DNA of 64,000 bases from Streptomyces sp. 6-11-2. Its GTDB lineage: Bacteria; Actinomycetota; Actinomycetes; Streptomycetales; Streptomycetaceae. The DNA is taken from NCBI RefSeq assembly GCF_006540305.1, contig NZ_BJOR01000001.1, positions 558,001 to 622,000 of the forward strand. Reading direction: 5' to 3'. Shown here piece after piece: positions 18,189 to 27,601 of the stretch; position 1 is the stretch's first letter; the number at the start of each line of letters is the position of its first letter. Made by a program: the position numbers and the translations under genes. The notes beneath the pieces were generated by a model. That model made no database searches and was not told the origin of the DNA. It was given only the letters and a program-made list of their open reading frames with translations.

Positions 18189-18239
18189 TTCCGAGGTGGG
18201 CGGGAGGGCCTGTGTCCTTTCCGAGGTGGACGGGAGGGC
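18189..18239 (+). repeat. Two 21-bp direct repeats, 30-bp period
   Basis: TTCCGAGGTGGGCGGGAGGG at 18189 recurs at 18219 with one mismatch (A for G). They lie in the 267-base gap between the ATPase gene and the NTF2-like gene. I see no other feature in this gap apart from the hairpin at 18385. Confidence 0.7.
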
Positions 18240-18384
18240 TCGTGCGCGGGCCCGGTTCACGCTCCGCCGTTGACGTCCCGCTCGCGATGTCTTCCTACGA
18301 GGGCTGGATGAGCGCCGAGCCCGAAGGGGCGGAAGCCATGCGGTGGACCATGACGTACCGGGCGGCCCTGGTGACACGCCAGGC

Positions 18385-18406
18385 CCACCGCCCTTGCGGG
18401 CGGTGG
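18385..18406 (-). terminator. Hairpin terminator after the NTF2-like gene
   Basis: CCACCGCCC (18385-18393) and GGGCGGTGG (18398-18406) form a perfect 9-bp stem with a 4-nt loop, 10 bases beyond the minus-strand stop at 18417. It could also end transcription of the ABC operon from the other side. Confidence 0.65.
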
Positions 18407-18416
18407 TTCTATCCGC

Positions 18417-18782
18417 TCAAGCGGTCAAAGTGCCCTGGTGGAAATACATCCGCCAGCCCGTCCCCGTCAGACGCCACACAGAGCTCCGCCATGCCCGACG
18501 GCCCTGGTCTTCGGCGAAGTACGTCAGATGAACGACACCCGGAGCAAGAACGACTCCAGACATTTCGCTGACCTTGACCGGAGACTCCGGGGGCACCGAG
18601 CCGCCACTCGTCACCGTGAGGATCGACTCGACATCCCACCGGCGTCCGGAAGCCCCGATCTCGGTGAACTCCGGATCCAGAAGCTCCAGGACACGGGACG
18701 GCGAAGCACGCACCTCGGGATCGAGAAGCCGCATCTCCCCATCGATGGCCGCTCGCACGGCCCCCTCGCTCTCATCCGTCAT
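18417..18782 (-). CDS. DUF4440/NTF2-like small protein
   Basis: A 121-residue protein with the plan of the SnoaL/DUF4440 NTF2-like fold: an N-terminal helix with AIDGEMRLLDP, the segment LLDPEFTEIGASGRRWD, then beta strands ending VVHLTYFAEDQ and RRAWRSSVWRLTGTGWRMYFHQGT. The final W...YFHQGT strand is a common DUF4440 ending. It has no clear partner gene. Function is unknown; members include small enzymes and stress-related binding proteins. Confidence 0.8.
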   Translation of the reverse strand: MTDESEGAVRAAIDGEMRLLDPEVRASPSRVLELLDPEFTEIGASGRRWDVESILTVTSGGSVPPESPVKVSEMSGVVLAPGVVHLTYFAEDQGRRAWRSSVWRLTGTGWRMYFHQGTLTA

Positions 18783-18912
18783 GCAGGAACCCTAAGGGCC
18801 CTGCTCGCCAAGGCACAGCGAATTGAAGGCGAACCGGTTCAGCCGCCCCTGGTCCGTGTACTGGGGCGCCGGCACCGCCCGCTGACCTCTCGCAGCGAAG
18901 CTTGAGCGATTC

Positions 18913-19842
18913 TCAGCGAAGGTTGTGATCGATCTTCTTTTCCCGCATCAGCTTCTCCAGCTCTGTGTCCGACAGTGGGTGCAGAGTGTTCAGGAGATGG
19001 CGTAGCCCGGGTTCGTCCAGGGTCTGGCTGGTGACCTCGACCTCCGCGTTCCGATGGCGGCGGGTGAGGGTGACGGCGCGGCCGCCTCCGGGGAAGTCGC
19101 GAACCGTGAGCATCTCGCCGTGCGCGTCCACTGTGCAGGTCACGCCCTTCTCCGCGGGCTCTGGGCATCGGGGAGCCGGCGTGAGCGGCGGGCGTACCGT
19201 GAGGCCCACGTACCCCACCTCGTAGCCCTCCCGGACGGGGCGGTAGTCGACGCCGAAGGAGGCAGGGCCGACCTCGGCATGGGACACCTGCATGCCCGGC
19301 GGCGCAGCGCCCAGGTACAGCAGCTCCGGATGCTCCCGGTACCGCGCGACCTCCGCCTCGTCCTGGCGCTGCTGCGCCTGCGCCGGGCCGACGAAGCCCC
19401 CATAGGCCACCCCGGCCACCAGTACGGCCAGCGCCCCCAGCCGCACCCACCGGCTCGGCACGAAGAACGCCGCGGCCACGGCGTACGGCACCCCCGTCAG
19501 CACGATCCGGGTACTGGCGCTCCCCAGATCGACGTTTTCGCCGTAGACGGCCAGACCTGCCAGGACGCCGAGCGTACCGAGGGCGAAGACCAGTACCGCC
19601 CAGCCCAGCCGCCGCGGCAGGGAGCCGCACAGCGGCACCACGGTCCGCACCGGTATGCCCGCCGTGACCAGCAGGCCCACCATCAGTGGTACACCCAACG
19701 CGAGGACCGGTACCGTCGCACCGGCCCCCTCACCCCAGGCCGATACCACCAGCCCGAAACCGAGCGCCGGCGCCACGGCCGCCATCGTCGCCCAGACCAG
19801 GAAGAGATGCAGGGCCGTCAGCGCCCCTCTGCCGCTCGTCAT
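18913..19842 (-). CDS. Membrane protein with extracytoplasmic C-terminal domain, unknown function
   Basis: A 309-residue protein. The first ~165 residues hold about five hydrophobic segments (for example LFLVWATMAAVAPALGFGLVV, LGWAVLVFALGTLGVLAGLAVY and LGALAVLVAGVAYGGFVG). The rest is hydrophilic, with a Cys pair (RCPEPAEKGVTC) that could form a disulfide outside the membrane. I do not recognise a family. The ATG at 19842 is preferred; an ATG at 19878 is in frame but lacks a visible ribosome site. Both neighbouring stretches show gene decay. Confidence 0.6.
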   Translation of the reverse strand: MTSGRGALTALHLFLVWATMAAVAPALGFGLVVSAWGEGAGATVPVLALGVPLMVGLLVTAGIPVRTVVPLCGSLPRRLGWAVLVFALGTLGVLAGLAVYGENVDLGSASTRIVLTGVPYAVAAAFFVPSRWVRLGALAVLVAGVAYGGFVGPAQAQQRQDEAEVARYREHPELLYLGAAPPGMQVSHAEVGPASFGVDYRPVREGYEVGYVGLTVRPPLTPAPRCPEPAEKGVTCTVDAHGEMLTVRDFPGGGRAVTLTRRHRNAEVEVTSQTLDEPGLRHLLNTLHPLSDTELEKLMREKKIDHNLR

Positions 19843-19988
19843 AGCGCGGAGCCTGTCAGCCGGCGTCCTGGCGCACATGAGTACGCGTACTCAGCGCAGA
19901 ACCCCGCCGCCTGGGTCTGGCTGCGGGTTCCACAGGCGTAGGACGGCTGCCGCAGCCAGGCCATGCGTGCTCAACCATCGGTTTCCGA

Positions 19989-20710
19989 CTACCGTTTCAG
20001 CCGCCCGCGGATCGCCAGTACAGCGAGCCCGAGGAGGGCCGGCTCGACCAGGCGGGACGCCATCTCGGTGTAGGTACCGGCGGTGGTCAGCTGCTGATCG
20101 GAGGAACGGAAGATCACCGAGTTGACGACCGCCCGCAGGGACTTCTCGAACCGCCCGGTCGTCAAACGCTCGTCATACGGACCGTCCGGGTTGACCGGGC
20201 CGGGTATGTCGGTAGTCATCGTGATACTGCGGTCGGCTACCGTGCCGGTGCTCTTCGGCTTCGGGTCGTTCTGCGGCAGGCCCCACAGCATCATCGCCAG
20301 CACAGTGGCGGTCATGGCCACCATGAGCCAGCCCAGGGCTCGCGAGGCTCGCAGCCCGTAGCCGGACAGCGCCCAGTACGCGGTGAGCAGGCTCCGCTCG
20401 GTCCAGGGGATGTCGTCGGCGTGGCGGCGCATCTCCGGGAAGGTTGCCCTCTACGCGTGGAGGGCTCCGTGAGCGCGGTGAGCAGTTCGCTCAGGAGTTC
20501 TTCGGTGAAGCGGGTGCCTCTGTGGTCGAGGTCCGCGCCGGGCCGGAGGCCTGCAAGGTAGGCAGAGCGTTCATCCCCGGGCAGATGAGCCAGGCACGCG
20601 GTGTGTGGCTCGACCCGGCGGCCGCGACACTCGACGCCGCCTGGTAGGGCACCGTCGCAGTGCGGCCATGAAGCTGTGTCCGGTGCAGCCCGGTAAGGGA
20701 CGACGGTCAT
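19989..20710 (-). pseudogene. Pentapeptide-repeat membrane protein with internal deletion and frame change
   Basis: Two halves in different frames appear to be ends of one Streptomyces protein. The N-terminal half (20710 to ~20455) reads MTVVPYRAAPD, then WPHCDG, CLAHLPGDERSAYLAGL and DLDHRGTRFTEELLSELLTAL. The C-terminal half (~20445 to 19989) reads TFPEMRRHADDIPWTERSLL and then two membrane segments. In intact homologues as I remember them, pentapeptide repeats lie between these halves; here they are missing and the join near 20440-20455 shifts the frame. The C-terminal part could still be read from the ATG at 20432 as a 147-residue protein. Confidence 0.6.
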
Positions 20711-20799
20711 GCTCCTGGGACGCGGAGGAGCAGGCAGTCGGTTGCAGCGGTCCACACCGAACACCGGGGGTCCACGGTTCCCCGCCGGCCTTGGTCTCC

Positions 20800-21225
20800 A
20801 AGGCGCGTGCCCGAGATCGGTGGCCGGGTTTCGGGCATGCCGCACAGCCCAGTAGCGGGTGGGGTGGGCGCTGGTGGCGGCGATGTGCGGGCGTCGAGCA
20901 CCGAGTTGGAGGAACGCCGGCGCGTAGAGCCTGTGGTCGAGGACGGTGTCGAGGTGGAAGAAGTCGACGGCGATGACGTCTTCGGTCCGACTGGTGAGGA
21001 ACTCCCCTCACGTCGGGCCGGCGCGGCGTGGGGCCGGGTCGATGCCCACCGCGTGGCGGATCTCCCCTCCTGCGAACTGCGGGATCAGCTTCTTCGGTGC
21101 CGCCTTGGTCGGTGGCCGTCCGGTTCGGGCGCGCCGCGCGCCGCCAGTCTCACTTCGCGGCCATGAACCTGCGGTGCCAGGCCAGCAGGGTCCCGGGCGT
21201 GACGGGGAAGACCTCGTGTCAGCGG
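20800..21225 (-). pseudogene. Eroded DDE integrase/transposase remnant
   Basis: Translation of the minus strand in one frame gives VTPGTLLAWHRRFMAAK followed by a stop. A degraded stretch containing GIDPAPRRAGPT and a second stop comes next, then FLTSRTEDVIAVDFFHLDTV and AHPTRYWAVRHARNPATDLG. These are fragments, in order, of the integrase-core transposases common in Streptomyces (typically AWHRR, GIDPAPRR, then a DF..VDT catalytic segment). The C-terminal catalytic part is missing. I see no inverted repeats bounding it. It lies 160 bases from tRNA-Pro. Confidence 0.75.
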
Positions 21226-21385
21226 CGGCGGGGCATCACACGGTCAACATCGATGGACGCCGATGACCACGGTTGGGAGCGAGGGGACCACGGGGAGCGG
21301 AAGTGGGCTCCCGGATTGCTCCCGCTCACGAAACAGGGGCCCTCAGAAGAGAGCCCCTTGCCTGCGGAAACGTCCGACATCGCTG

Positions 21386-21459
<74 letters not shown>

Positions 21460-21571
21460 GTGCCCGTCTGACCTGGGGTTTCCCCTGGCTGAACGTGCAG
21501 GAAAACAATACCGCACTCAGGTCGGTGGTCGCGCACGGGTTTTGGTCCGGGCGGTGTCGGTGCGACCGGAC

Positions 21572-21602
21572 TTGACCTCAAGTTTGGTTGAGGTCGCACC
21601 AT
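21572..21602 (+). promoter_or_regulatory. SoxR/MerR-type promoter-operator before split transketolase
   Basis: A dyad GACCTCAA-gtttgg-TTGAGGTC (21574-21595) contains CCTCAAG...TTGAGG, the half-sites of the E. coli SoxR box. It overlaps a good -35 (TTGACC, 21572-21577). A weak -10 (CACCAT, 21597-21602) follows 19 bp later, the over-long spacing used by MerR-family activators. The predicted start of transcription falls at or next to the ATG at 21610. Confidence 0.65.
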
Positions 21603-21609
21603 CGTCGGC

Positions 21610-22317
21610 ATGACGATCACCGAGGAGACCGAACGCGCCCACGGTTACGCCGACCTGCCCCGGCTGATGGGGCTCATGACGGGCGACGAGAAGCACGGAC
21701 CGGCGGCCACGTCCACGCTGGACGTGCTCTGGGTGCTCTACGACCGGGTGCTCAGGGTCCGCCCCGAGGAGCGGGACGACCCGCAGCGGGACCGGTTCCT
21801 GCTGTCGAAGGGGCACGGCCCGATGGCGTACTACGCGGTGCTCGCCGCGAAGGGCTTCGTGCCCGTCGGCTGGCTGCCGGACTTCGGCGCCTACGACTCC
21901 CCGCTCGGCCACCATCCGGACCGCACGCTGGTGCCGGGCGTCGAGATCGGCAGCGGGTCCCTCGGGCACGGACTGCCCATCGCCGTCGGCACGGCCCTGG
22001 GGCTGCGCGCCCAGGGGCTGAACCGGCCCCGGGTGTGGGTGCTGACCGGGGACGCCGAGCTGGACGAGGGCAGCAACCACGAGGCCATCGCGTTCGCCGG
22101 GCCCGCGGGACTCGAACAGCTGCACACCGTCGTCGTCGACAACGCCTCCGCCAGCCATGCCCGTCCCGGCGGCATCGCGGCCCGTTTCGAGGCGGCGGGC
22201 TGGTCGACGGCGAGCGTCGACGGCCGCGACCACGAAGCGCTGTACGCCGCGTTCACCGCGCCGCATCCGGGCCGCCCGCATGTGGTGGTGGCCCGGGTGG
22301 AGCCGAAGAACCCCTGA
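21610..22317 (+). CDS. Transketolase, N-terminal (thiamine-diphosphate binding) subunit
   Basis: A 235-residue protein equal to the first half of transketolase. RDRFLLSKGHGPMAYY, EIGSGSLGHGLPIAVG and the ThDP motif GDAELDEGSNHEA are conserved. It works as a heteromer with the next gene product, moving two-carbon units between sugar phosphates. It is much shorter than the ~700-residue housekeeping enzyme and represents the split form found in many actinobacteria. There is no Shine-Dalgarno sequence before the ATG, and the upstream MerR-type promoter would give an almost leaderless mRNA. An 84-base gap separates it from its partner. Confidence 0.88.
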   Translation: MTITEETERAHGYADLPRLMGLMTGDEKHGPAATSTLDVLWVLYDRVLRVRPEERDDPQRDRFLLSKGHGPMAYYAVLAAKGFVPVGWLPDFGAYDSPLGHHPDRTLVPGVEIGSGSLGHGLPIAVGTALGLRAQGLNRPRVWVLTGDAELDEGSNHEAIAFAGPAGLEQLHTVVVDNASASHARPGGIAARFEAAGWSTASVDGRDHEALYAAFTAPHPGRPHVVVARVEPKNP

Positions 22318-22401
22318 TCCGGAACCGCTGAGCAGACCCCTGACTTCCCCTGTTTTCCCCTGACTTTCCCCGGCTTCCCGACACAGAAGGGCTCGACCTC
22401 C

Positions 22402-23346
22402 ATGGACACCATGCGTGACCGTCTCGCACCGGCCGTCTCGCGCCTGCTCGACGAGGATCCGCGGGTGGCGGTCGTCATCGCCGAGATCGGCAAGGACGGT
22501 TTCGCCGACGCGCGGCGCCGGCATCCCGACCGGGTGATCAACGTCGGCATCCGCGAGCAGCTCCTCGTCGGAGCAGGCGCCGGGCTGGCGCTGACCGGTA
22601 TGCGACCGGTGCTGCACACCTTCGCGAGCTTCCTCGTCGAGCGCCCCTTCGAGCAGGTCAAACTGGATCTCGGGCACCAGGGCGCGGGCGCGGTGCTGGT
22701 CAGCGCCGCCGCCTCCTTCGACTGGCCCGCGGGCGGCTACACCCACATGGCCCCCGGCGACGTGGCGCTGCTCGACACCCTGGACGGCTGGACCGTTCAT
22801 GTACCCGGGCACCCGGACGAGGCCGAGACACTCCTGCGGCACGCGGTCGCCGCGGGCGACGACAAGGTCTACGTACGGCTGTCCGTGCAGTCGAACGCGC
22901 ACCCCCGCCCGGTCGACGGCGAGCACTTCGTGACGGTCCGCGAGGGCCGCTCGGGTGTGGTGGTCGCCGTCGGGCCCCTGCTCGACACGGTGCTCACCGC
23001 GACGGAGGGCCTGGACGTCACCGTGCTGTACGCGACGACCGTGCGGCCCTTCGACGCGGCCGCGCTGCGCCGGGCCAGTCGGGCGGCCGGTACGGACGTC
23101 GTCCTGGTGGAGCCGTACCTCGCGGGCACATCGACCTCGGCGGCGAACGACGCGCTCCACGACGTCCCGCACCGCGTCCTGGGGCTGGGGGTGGGCCGCG
23201 CCGAGCTGCGGCGCTACGGGACCGCGGAGGAGCACACCGCCGCGCACGGGCTCGACGCCCGGTCGCTGCGGGAACGGATCTCGGCGTTCCTGGGGACCCG
23301 GGCCGGGACGGGTACCTCGGGCGCCGCGGACACCTCGGGCGCCTGA
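22402..23346 (+). CDS. Transketolase, C-terminal subunit
   Basis: A 314-residue protein covering the pyrimidine-binding and C-terminal domains. RVINVGIREQLLVGAGAGLAL contains the catalytic Glu that activates thiamine diphosphate. THMAPGDVALLDTL and PYLAGTSTSAA follow, in the order seen in split transketolases and 1-deoxyxylulose-5-phosphate synthase. The C-terminal tail GAADTSGA is low complexity. It forms an operon with the upstream subunit gene. Confidence 0.88.
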   Translation: MDTMRDRLAPAVSRLLDEDPRVAVVIAEIGKDGFADARRRHPDRVINVGIREQLLVGAGAGLALTGMRPVLHTFASFLVERPFEQVKLDLGHQGAGAVLVSAAASFDWPAGGYTHMAPGDVALLDTLDGWTVHVPGHPDEAETLLRHAVAAGDDKVYVRLSVQSNAHPRPVDGEHFVTVREGRSGVVVAVGPLLDTVLTATEGLDVTVLYATTVRPFDAAALRRASRAAGTDVVLVEPYLAGTSTSAANDALHDVPHRVLGLGVGRAELRRYGTAEEHTAAHGLDARSLRERISAFLGTRAGTGTSGAADTSGA

Positions 23347-23419
23347 AGGCATCCGCGCGGAGGCCGTGCGGAGGCCGTACGAAGGCCGTGCGGCGGTGGC
23401 CGGGCCGGAGTCGCCGTCG

Positions 23420-24847
23420 TCAGTGCCGCTCGGGGTGTGTCCGCGCGGGGGCCGCGTCCGCGGTCCCGTCCTGCGCGTGCGGGCGGTGGGTGCCGCGCGC
23501 GTCGGCCCGTATGAGGCCGCGAATCGGGGGCACCGCCAGCAGGACCGTCGGTACGACGAGGCTCATCGCGGCGGACACCAGCAGCACATGGTCCGCGCCC
23601 AGGGCGGTGGCGGCCGGGCCGGCCAGGGCCTGGCCCACGGGCATCATGGCGAGGGAGCCCGCCACGTCGTAGGCGTGGATGCGGTTGAGGACGTCGGACG
23701 GGACCTGGGTCTGAACGCTGGTCGCCCACATCACGCCCCAGAACGACATGCCCGCCCCGGCGACGGCGGCGCCCGCCGCCATGGCCGGCACACCGAAGCC
23801 GGCCCCGACCGTCGCCGGGAAGCCGACGAAGGCGAACAGCGCGAACGCGCCGGCGCGCAGCATACGGCGGGGACGCAGCCGCAGGGCGAGGAAGCCGCCG
23901 ACGACGGTGCCGGCGCCGAGGGCGGAGTTGATCAGGCCGTAGGCGCGCGGGCCGTGCTGCTGCACCACTTCGGTGGCCACCAGGGGGACGGTCGGGCCCC
24001 AGACGGCGATCATGTAGAGGCACCACACGGCGATGACGCCCCAGAGCCACGTTCTGGCCCTGAACTCCCGCCATCCTTCGACCAGATCCGCCCTGAAGGC
24101 ACCGGTCGCGGTGCCGTCCGGGGTGCGGACCGGGGCGCCGGTCCGGATGAGCGGGGGCAGCCGGAGCAGGAGCAGGCACAGGGCGCTGACCCCGTAGGTG
24201 GCGGCGTGCGCCGCGAACACCCCGCCGGGTGAGGCGAAGCCGACGAGCAGGCCCGCGGCGGCGGGGCCCGCGAGCTGGGCCGCGGACTCCGCGATCCGTA
24301 TCGCGCCGTTGGCCGCCTGGACGTCGGAGGCGAGCCTGGGCACCGTACTGGCCACGCCGGGCTGGAACACGGCGCCCCCCACGCCGTTGACGAGGCCGAT
24401 CACGCAGATCTCCCAGAGCACCACGTGCCCGGAGTAGAACAGCACGGCGGCCAGGGCCTGGGTGCCGAGCCGCACCAGGTCGGCGCCGATCATCAGCTTG
24501 CGGGTGCTGAACCGGTCGGCGATGACGCCGCCGAAGACCACGAGCCCGGCGAAGGCGGCGGCCGTCGAGGCCATGGCGAGGCCGACCGCGCCCGCGCCGT
24601 ACCCGTGCTGGAGCAGGCCCGCGGCGAGGGCGACCGGCAGCATGGTGTCGCCGAGCCGGGCGACGGCCCGCGCGACGAAGAACAGCGCGAAGTCCCGCGA
24701 CCACACCGGCCGCGCGCCACCGCCGTCGTCCGCTCCGGCCGCGGCCCCGGCTTCACCTCGAATCCCGGCTCCGGCTCCGGCTCCGGCAACGAGGTCATCC
24801 CGCCCCGCCGCCTCCCCCGGCGACGACTGCGACGACGTCCCGGTCAT
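23420..24847 (-). CDS. MFS transporter of the enterobactin-exporter/MFS_3 type
   Basis: A 475-residue major facilitator protein with about 12 transmembrane segments. After an unusual Gly/Ala/Asp-rich N-terminal tail of about 45 residues comes FALFFVARAVARLGDTMLPVALAAGLL, then GGVIADRFSTRKLMI (the loop 2-3 signature), which fits the MFS_3/EntS-like group of drug or siderophore exporters. No substrate can be inferred and it stands alone. The ATG at 24847 has GGGGAG about 9 nt upstream. The C-terminus is a hydrophilic H/A/P-rich tail. Confidence 0.8.
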   Translation of the reverse strand: MTGTSSQSSPGEAAGRDDLVAGAGAGAGIRGEAGAAAGADDGGGARPVWSRDFALFFVARAVARLGDTMLPVALAAGLLQHGYGAGAVGLAMASTAAAFAGLVVFGGVIADRFSTRKLMIGADLVRLGTQALAAVLFYSGHVVLWEICVIGLVNGVGGAVFQPGVASTVPRLASDVQAANGAIRIAESAAQLAGPAAAGLLVGFASPGGVFAAHAATYGVSALCLLLLRLPPLIRTGAPVRTPDGTATGAFRADLVEGWREFRARTWLWGVIAVWCLYMIAVWGPTVPLVATEVVQQHGPRAYGLINSALGAGTVVGGFLALRLRPRRMLRAGAFALFAFVGFPATVGAGFGVPAMAAGAAVAGAGMSFWGVMWATSVQTQVPSDVLNRIHAYDVAGSLAMMPVGQALAGPAATALGADHVLLVSAAMSLVVPTVLLAVPPIRGLIRADARGTHRPHAQDGTADAAPARTHPERH

Positions 24848-24970
24848 CCTTTCGACGCTCCCCTCCCCGACCGATCCCCCGCTCCCCGGCCGACCGCGGC
24901 CCCTCCCGCACCGGCCGGCCCCACTGCCTCCGGATCATGCCACGGCCCACTGACAACGCCCGAGGGATTT

Positions 24971-25330
24971 TCAGCGGGTGGTGGGCAGTCCCAGCCCGGG
25001 ATGGGCCTCCAGCAGCCGCGGCGGAGCCGCCTGGCGCCAGGAGTCGGCGAGGATGTCACGCAGCTCGAACTCGTCCTCCAGCGCCGCGAGTCGGACCCGT
25101 ACCCAGGCGAACTGCGCCTCGTGGCCGGCGATCCAGAACTTCTCTGGCTCGGCCAGGACCAGTTCGTCGCGCTCTTCCTTGGGACAGCGCACGGCGATGG
25201 AGGTCTCCTCCTCCGGGAGTGTGGCGAACATCTTCCCCGCGACCCGGAACGTGGGCATGCTCCAGGCGATCTTCTCCGTGGTGTCCGGCAGGGACAGGGC
25301 GATACGGCGTACGTCATGGGCATCCGGCAT
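24971..25330 (-). CDS. MmcQ/YjbR family protein
   Basis: A 119-residue protein. DVRRIALSLPDTTEKIAW at the N-terminus, then FRVAGKMFATL, ETSIAVRCPKEERDEL and WVRVRLAALEDEFELRDILADSW are the MmcQ/YjbR fold, a double-wing-like fold often annotated as DNA-binding though the function is unproven. The ATG at 25330 matches the usual family start; an in-frame GTG at 25339 with GAGGGG upstream is an alternative. It is a single gene between the MFS exporter and the LysR regulator. Confidence 0.82.
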   Translation of the reverse strand: MPDAHDVRRIALSLPDTTEKIAWSMPTFRVAGKMFATLPEEETSIAVRCPKEERDELVLAEPEKFWIAGHEAQFAWVRVRLAALEDEFELRDILADSWRQAAPPRLLEAHPGLGLPTTR

Positions 25331-25401
25331 GCCCCGCACGCTAACCCCTCGCACTGACAGCCACCCCCAAGGAAGCCTGGTGCAGCCGGTGCAGCCGGGC
25401 G

Positions 25402-26304
25402 CTACGCCTGCGCCGCCTCGTCCAGGGCCTGGAGCACCGGGCGGATCAGCGGGTGCCCCTCGGCTCCCCGGCGCACCGCCGCGAAGACCCGGCGGGTGGG
25501 CGCCACTCCGTCCACGGGACGGACGACCACGCCCGTGAGGTCCATGCCGCGCAGCGCGGAGCGCGGCACGAGGGCCACGCCCGCGTCGGCCGAGGCGAGG
25601 GCCACGACGGCGCGGAAGTCGTCGGAGGAGTGTTCCAGGCGGGGCTGGAAGCCGGCGCTCTCGCAGGCCAGGACGACCACGTCGTGGCAGGGATTGCCGG
25701 GATACGGGCCGATCCAGGTGTCCTTGGCCAGCTCGGCGAGCGGCACCTCGGCGGCGCCGGCCAGGCGGTGGGCCACCGGGACGACCGCGTCGAACGGCTC
25801 GGCGTACAGCGGTACGTGGGTCAGCCGGGGGTCGTCGGCGGACGGCGCGCCCCGGTACTCGACGGCGACCGCCACGTCGACCTGCCGGTCCAGCACCATT
25901 GGCAGGCTGGCGTCGCCCTCCGCGTCCTGCACGCGGATGCGGATGCCGGGCGCCGTCCCCGCCAGTCGGGCCACCGCGGGCGCCACCACCTGCGCGATGC
26001 CGGTGGCGAAGGCGGCGACCGTCACCGTGCCGGCCTCGCCGGAGCCGTAGGCGGCGAGTTCGGCCTCCGCCCGCTCCAGCTGGGCGAGGACCGCGTTGGT
26101 GTGGCTGAGCAGGATCTCCCCGGCCGGGGTCAGCCGTACGCCCTTGGCGCCGCGCTCGACCAGCCGGTGGCCGGTCTCCTGCTCCAGTGCCGTGAGCTGC
26201 TGCGAGACGGCCGACGGCGTGAGGTAGAGCGCGGCGGCAGCGGCTGTCACCGTGCGGTGGTCGGCCACCGCACGGAGGATGTGCAACCGCCGCGCTTCGA
26301 TCAT
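25402..26304 (-). CDS. LysR-family transcriptional regulator
   Basis: A 300-residue protein. Residues 1-60 are the LysR helix-turn-helix (RRLHILRAVADHRTVTAAA, YLTPSAVSQQLTALEQETG). Residues ~90-295 are a periplasmic-binding-like co-inducer domain. It follows kbl and tdh in the same direction after a 42-base gap, so it may be co-transcribed with them, but LysR regulators more often control a divergent gene and none is adjacent. The inducer is unknown. Confidence 0.88.
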   Translation of the reverse strand: MIEARRLHILRAVADHRTVTAAAAALYLTPSAVSQQLTALEQETGHRLVERGAKGVRLTPAGEILLSHTNAVLAQLERAEAELAAYGSGEAGTVTVAAFATGIAQVVAPAVARLAGTAPGIRIRVQDAEGDASLPMVLDRQVDVAVAVEYRGAPSADDPRLTHVPLYAEPFDAVVPVAHRLAGAAEVPLAELAKDTWIGPYPGNPCHDVVVLACESAGFQPRLEHSSDDFRAVVALASADAGVALVPRSALRGMDLTGVVVRPVDGVAPTRRVFAAVRRGAEGHPLIRPVLQALDEAAQA

Positions 26305-26346
26305 GCGAACGATTATCGCAAGACCTGCGACCGGTCGGCTTCCGGC

Positions 26347-27546
26347 TCAGCCCTCCAGCTCGGCACGCGCCGCGACGAACGCGTCCACCGCGCGGTTCAC
26401 GTCCTCGGTGGAGTGCGCCGCGGACAGCTGCACGCGGATGCGGGCCTGATCCTGCGGCACGACCGGGTAGGAGAAGCCGATCACGTACACGCCGCGTTCG
26501 AGGAGCAGCTCCGCCATGCTGCCCGCCTTGGCCGCGTCACCGATCATCACCGGGGCGATGGCGTGGTCGCCGGGGAGGATGTCGAAGCCCTCCTCGGTCA
26601 TCCGGCGGCGGAACAGCGCCGTGTTCTCGGCGAGCCGGACCCGCAGGTCGTCCGCGGACTCCAGCAGGTCCAGCACCTTCAGGGAGGCCGCCGCGATCAC
26701 CGGGGCGAGCGTGTTGGAGAACAGGTACGGCCGGGAGCGCTGACGCAGCAGCGCGACGATCTCGGTGCGGGCGGCGACGTAGCCGCCGGAGGCGCCGCCG
26801 AGCGCCTTGCCGAGGGTGCCGGTGATGATGTCCACGCGGTCCATGACGCCGTGCAGTTCGGGGGTGCCGCGGCCGCCGGGGCCGACGAAGCCGACGGCGT
26901 GGGAGTCGTCGACCATGACCATGGCGTCGTAGCGGTCGGCCAGGTCGCAGATCTCGCGCAGCGGCGCCACATAGCCGTCCATCGAGAACACGCCGTCGGT
27001 GACGACCAGCTTGCGGCGCGCCCCGCCCTCGGTGGCCTCCTTCAACTGCCGCTCCAGGTCCGCGAGATCGCGGTTGGCGTAGCGGAAGCGGCGGGCCTTG
27101 GACAGCCGGATGCCGTCGATGATCGAGGCGTGGTTGAGGGCGTCGGAGATGACCGCGTCCTCCGGGCCGAGCAGCGTCTCGAACACGCCGCCGTTGGCGT
27201 CGAAGCAGGAGGAGTACAGGATCGTGTCCTCCTGGCCGAGGAACGCCGACAGCCGGGCCTCCAGCTCCTTGTGCACCTCCTGGGTGCCGCAGATGAAGCG
27301 CACGGAGGCCATGCCGTAGCCCCAGCGGTCCAGGGCCTCGTGGGCGGCGGCGACGACCTCGGGGTGGTCGGCGAGGCCGAGGTAGTTGTTGGCGCAGAAG
27401 TTGAGGACCTCGCCGGGACGGCCGCCCGCGGTGACCTCGACGGTCGCGGACTGCGGGGTGCCGATGACACGCTCGGGCTTGTGCAGCCCGGCGGCGCGGA
27501 TCTCGTCGAGGGTGACGCGCAGGTCGTCGCGCACGGAGTCGAACAT
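26347..27546 (-). CDS. kbl: 2-amino-3-ketobutyrate CoA ligase (glycine C-acetyltransferase)
   Basis: A 399-residue PLP enzyme of the alpha-oxoamine synthase family. [15 protein letters not shown] near the N-terminus, [16 protein letters not shown] and [17 protein letters not shown], which carries the Schiff-base Lys, match Kbl. It cleaves 2-amino-3-ketobutyrate with CoA to glycine and acetyl-CoA. The ATG at 27546 has a ribosome site (AGGAGC) upstream. It follows tdh by 55 bases and completes the two-step threonine degradation path. Confidence 0.94.
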   Translation of the reverse strand: MFDSVRDDLRVTLDEIRAAGLHKPERVIGTPQSATVEVTAGGRPGEVLNFCANNYLGLADHPEVVAAAHEALDRWGYGMASVRFICGTQEVHKELEARLSAFLGQEDTILYSSCFDANGGVFETLLGPEDAVISDALNHASIIDGIRLSKARRFRYANRDLADLERQLKEATEGGARRKLVVTDGVFSMDGYVAPLREICDLADRYDAMVMVDDSHAVGFVGPGGRGTPELHGVMDRVDIITGTLGKALGGASGGYVAARTEIVALLRQRSRPYLFSNTLAPVIAAASLKVLDLLESADDLRVRLAENTALFRRRMTEEGFDILPGDHAIAPVMIGDAAKAGSMAELLLERGVYVIGFSYPVVPQDQARIRVQLSAAHSTEDVNRAVDAFVAARAELEG

Positions 27547-27601
27547 CAGGGTGCTCCTTGAAGGTGCCGGCAGAAGAGCGGCGGAAGAAGGGGGTACGCG
27601 G

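Noticed and set aside
19989..20432. Independent 147-residue membrane protein
   Set aside because: It starts in the middle of what looks like a longer pentapeptide-repeat protein, whose N-terminal half lies just upstream in another frame; it was treated as part of a pseudogene.
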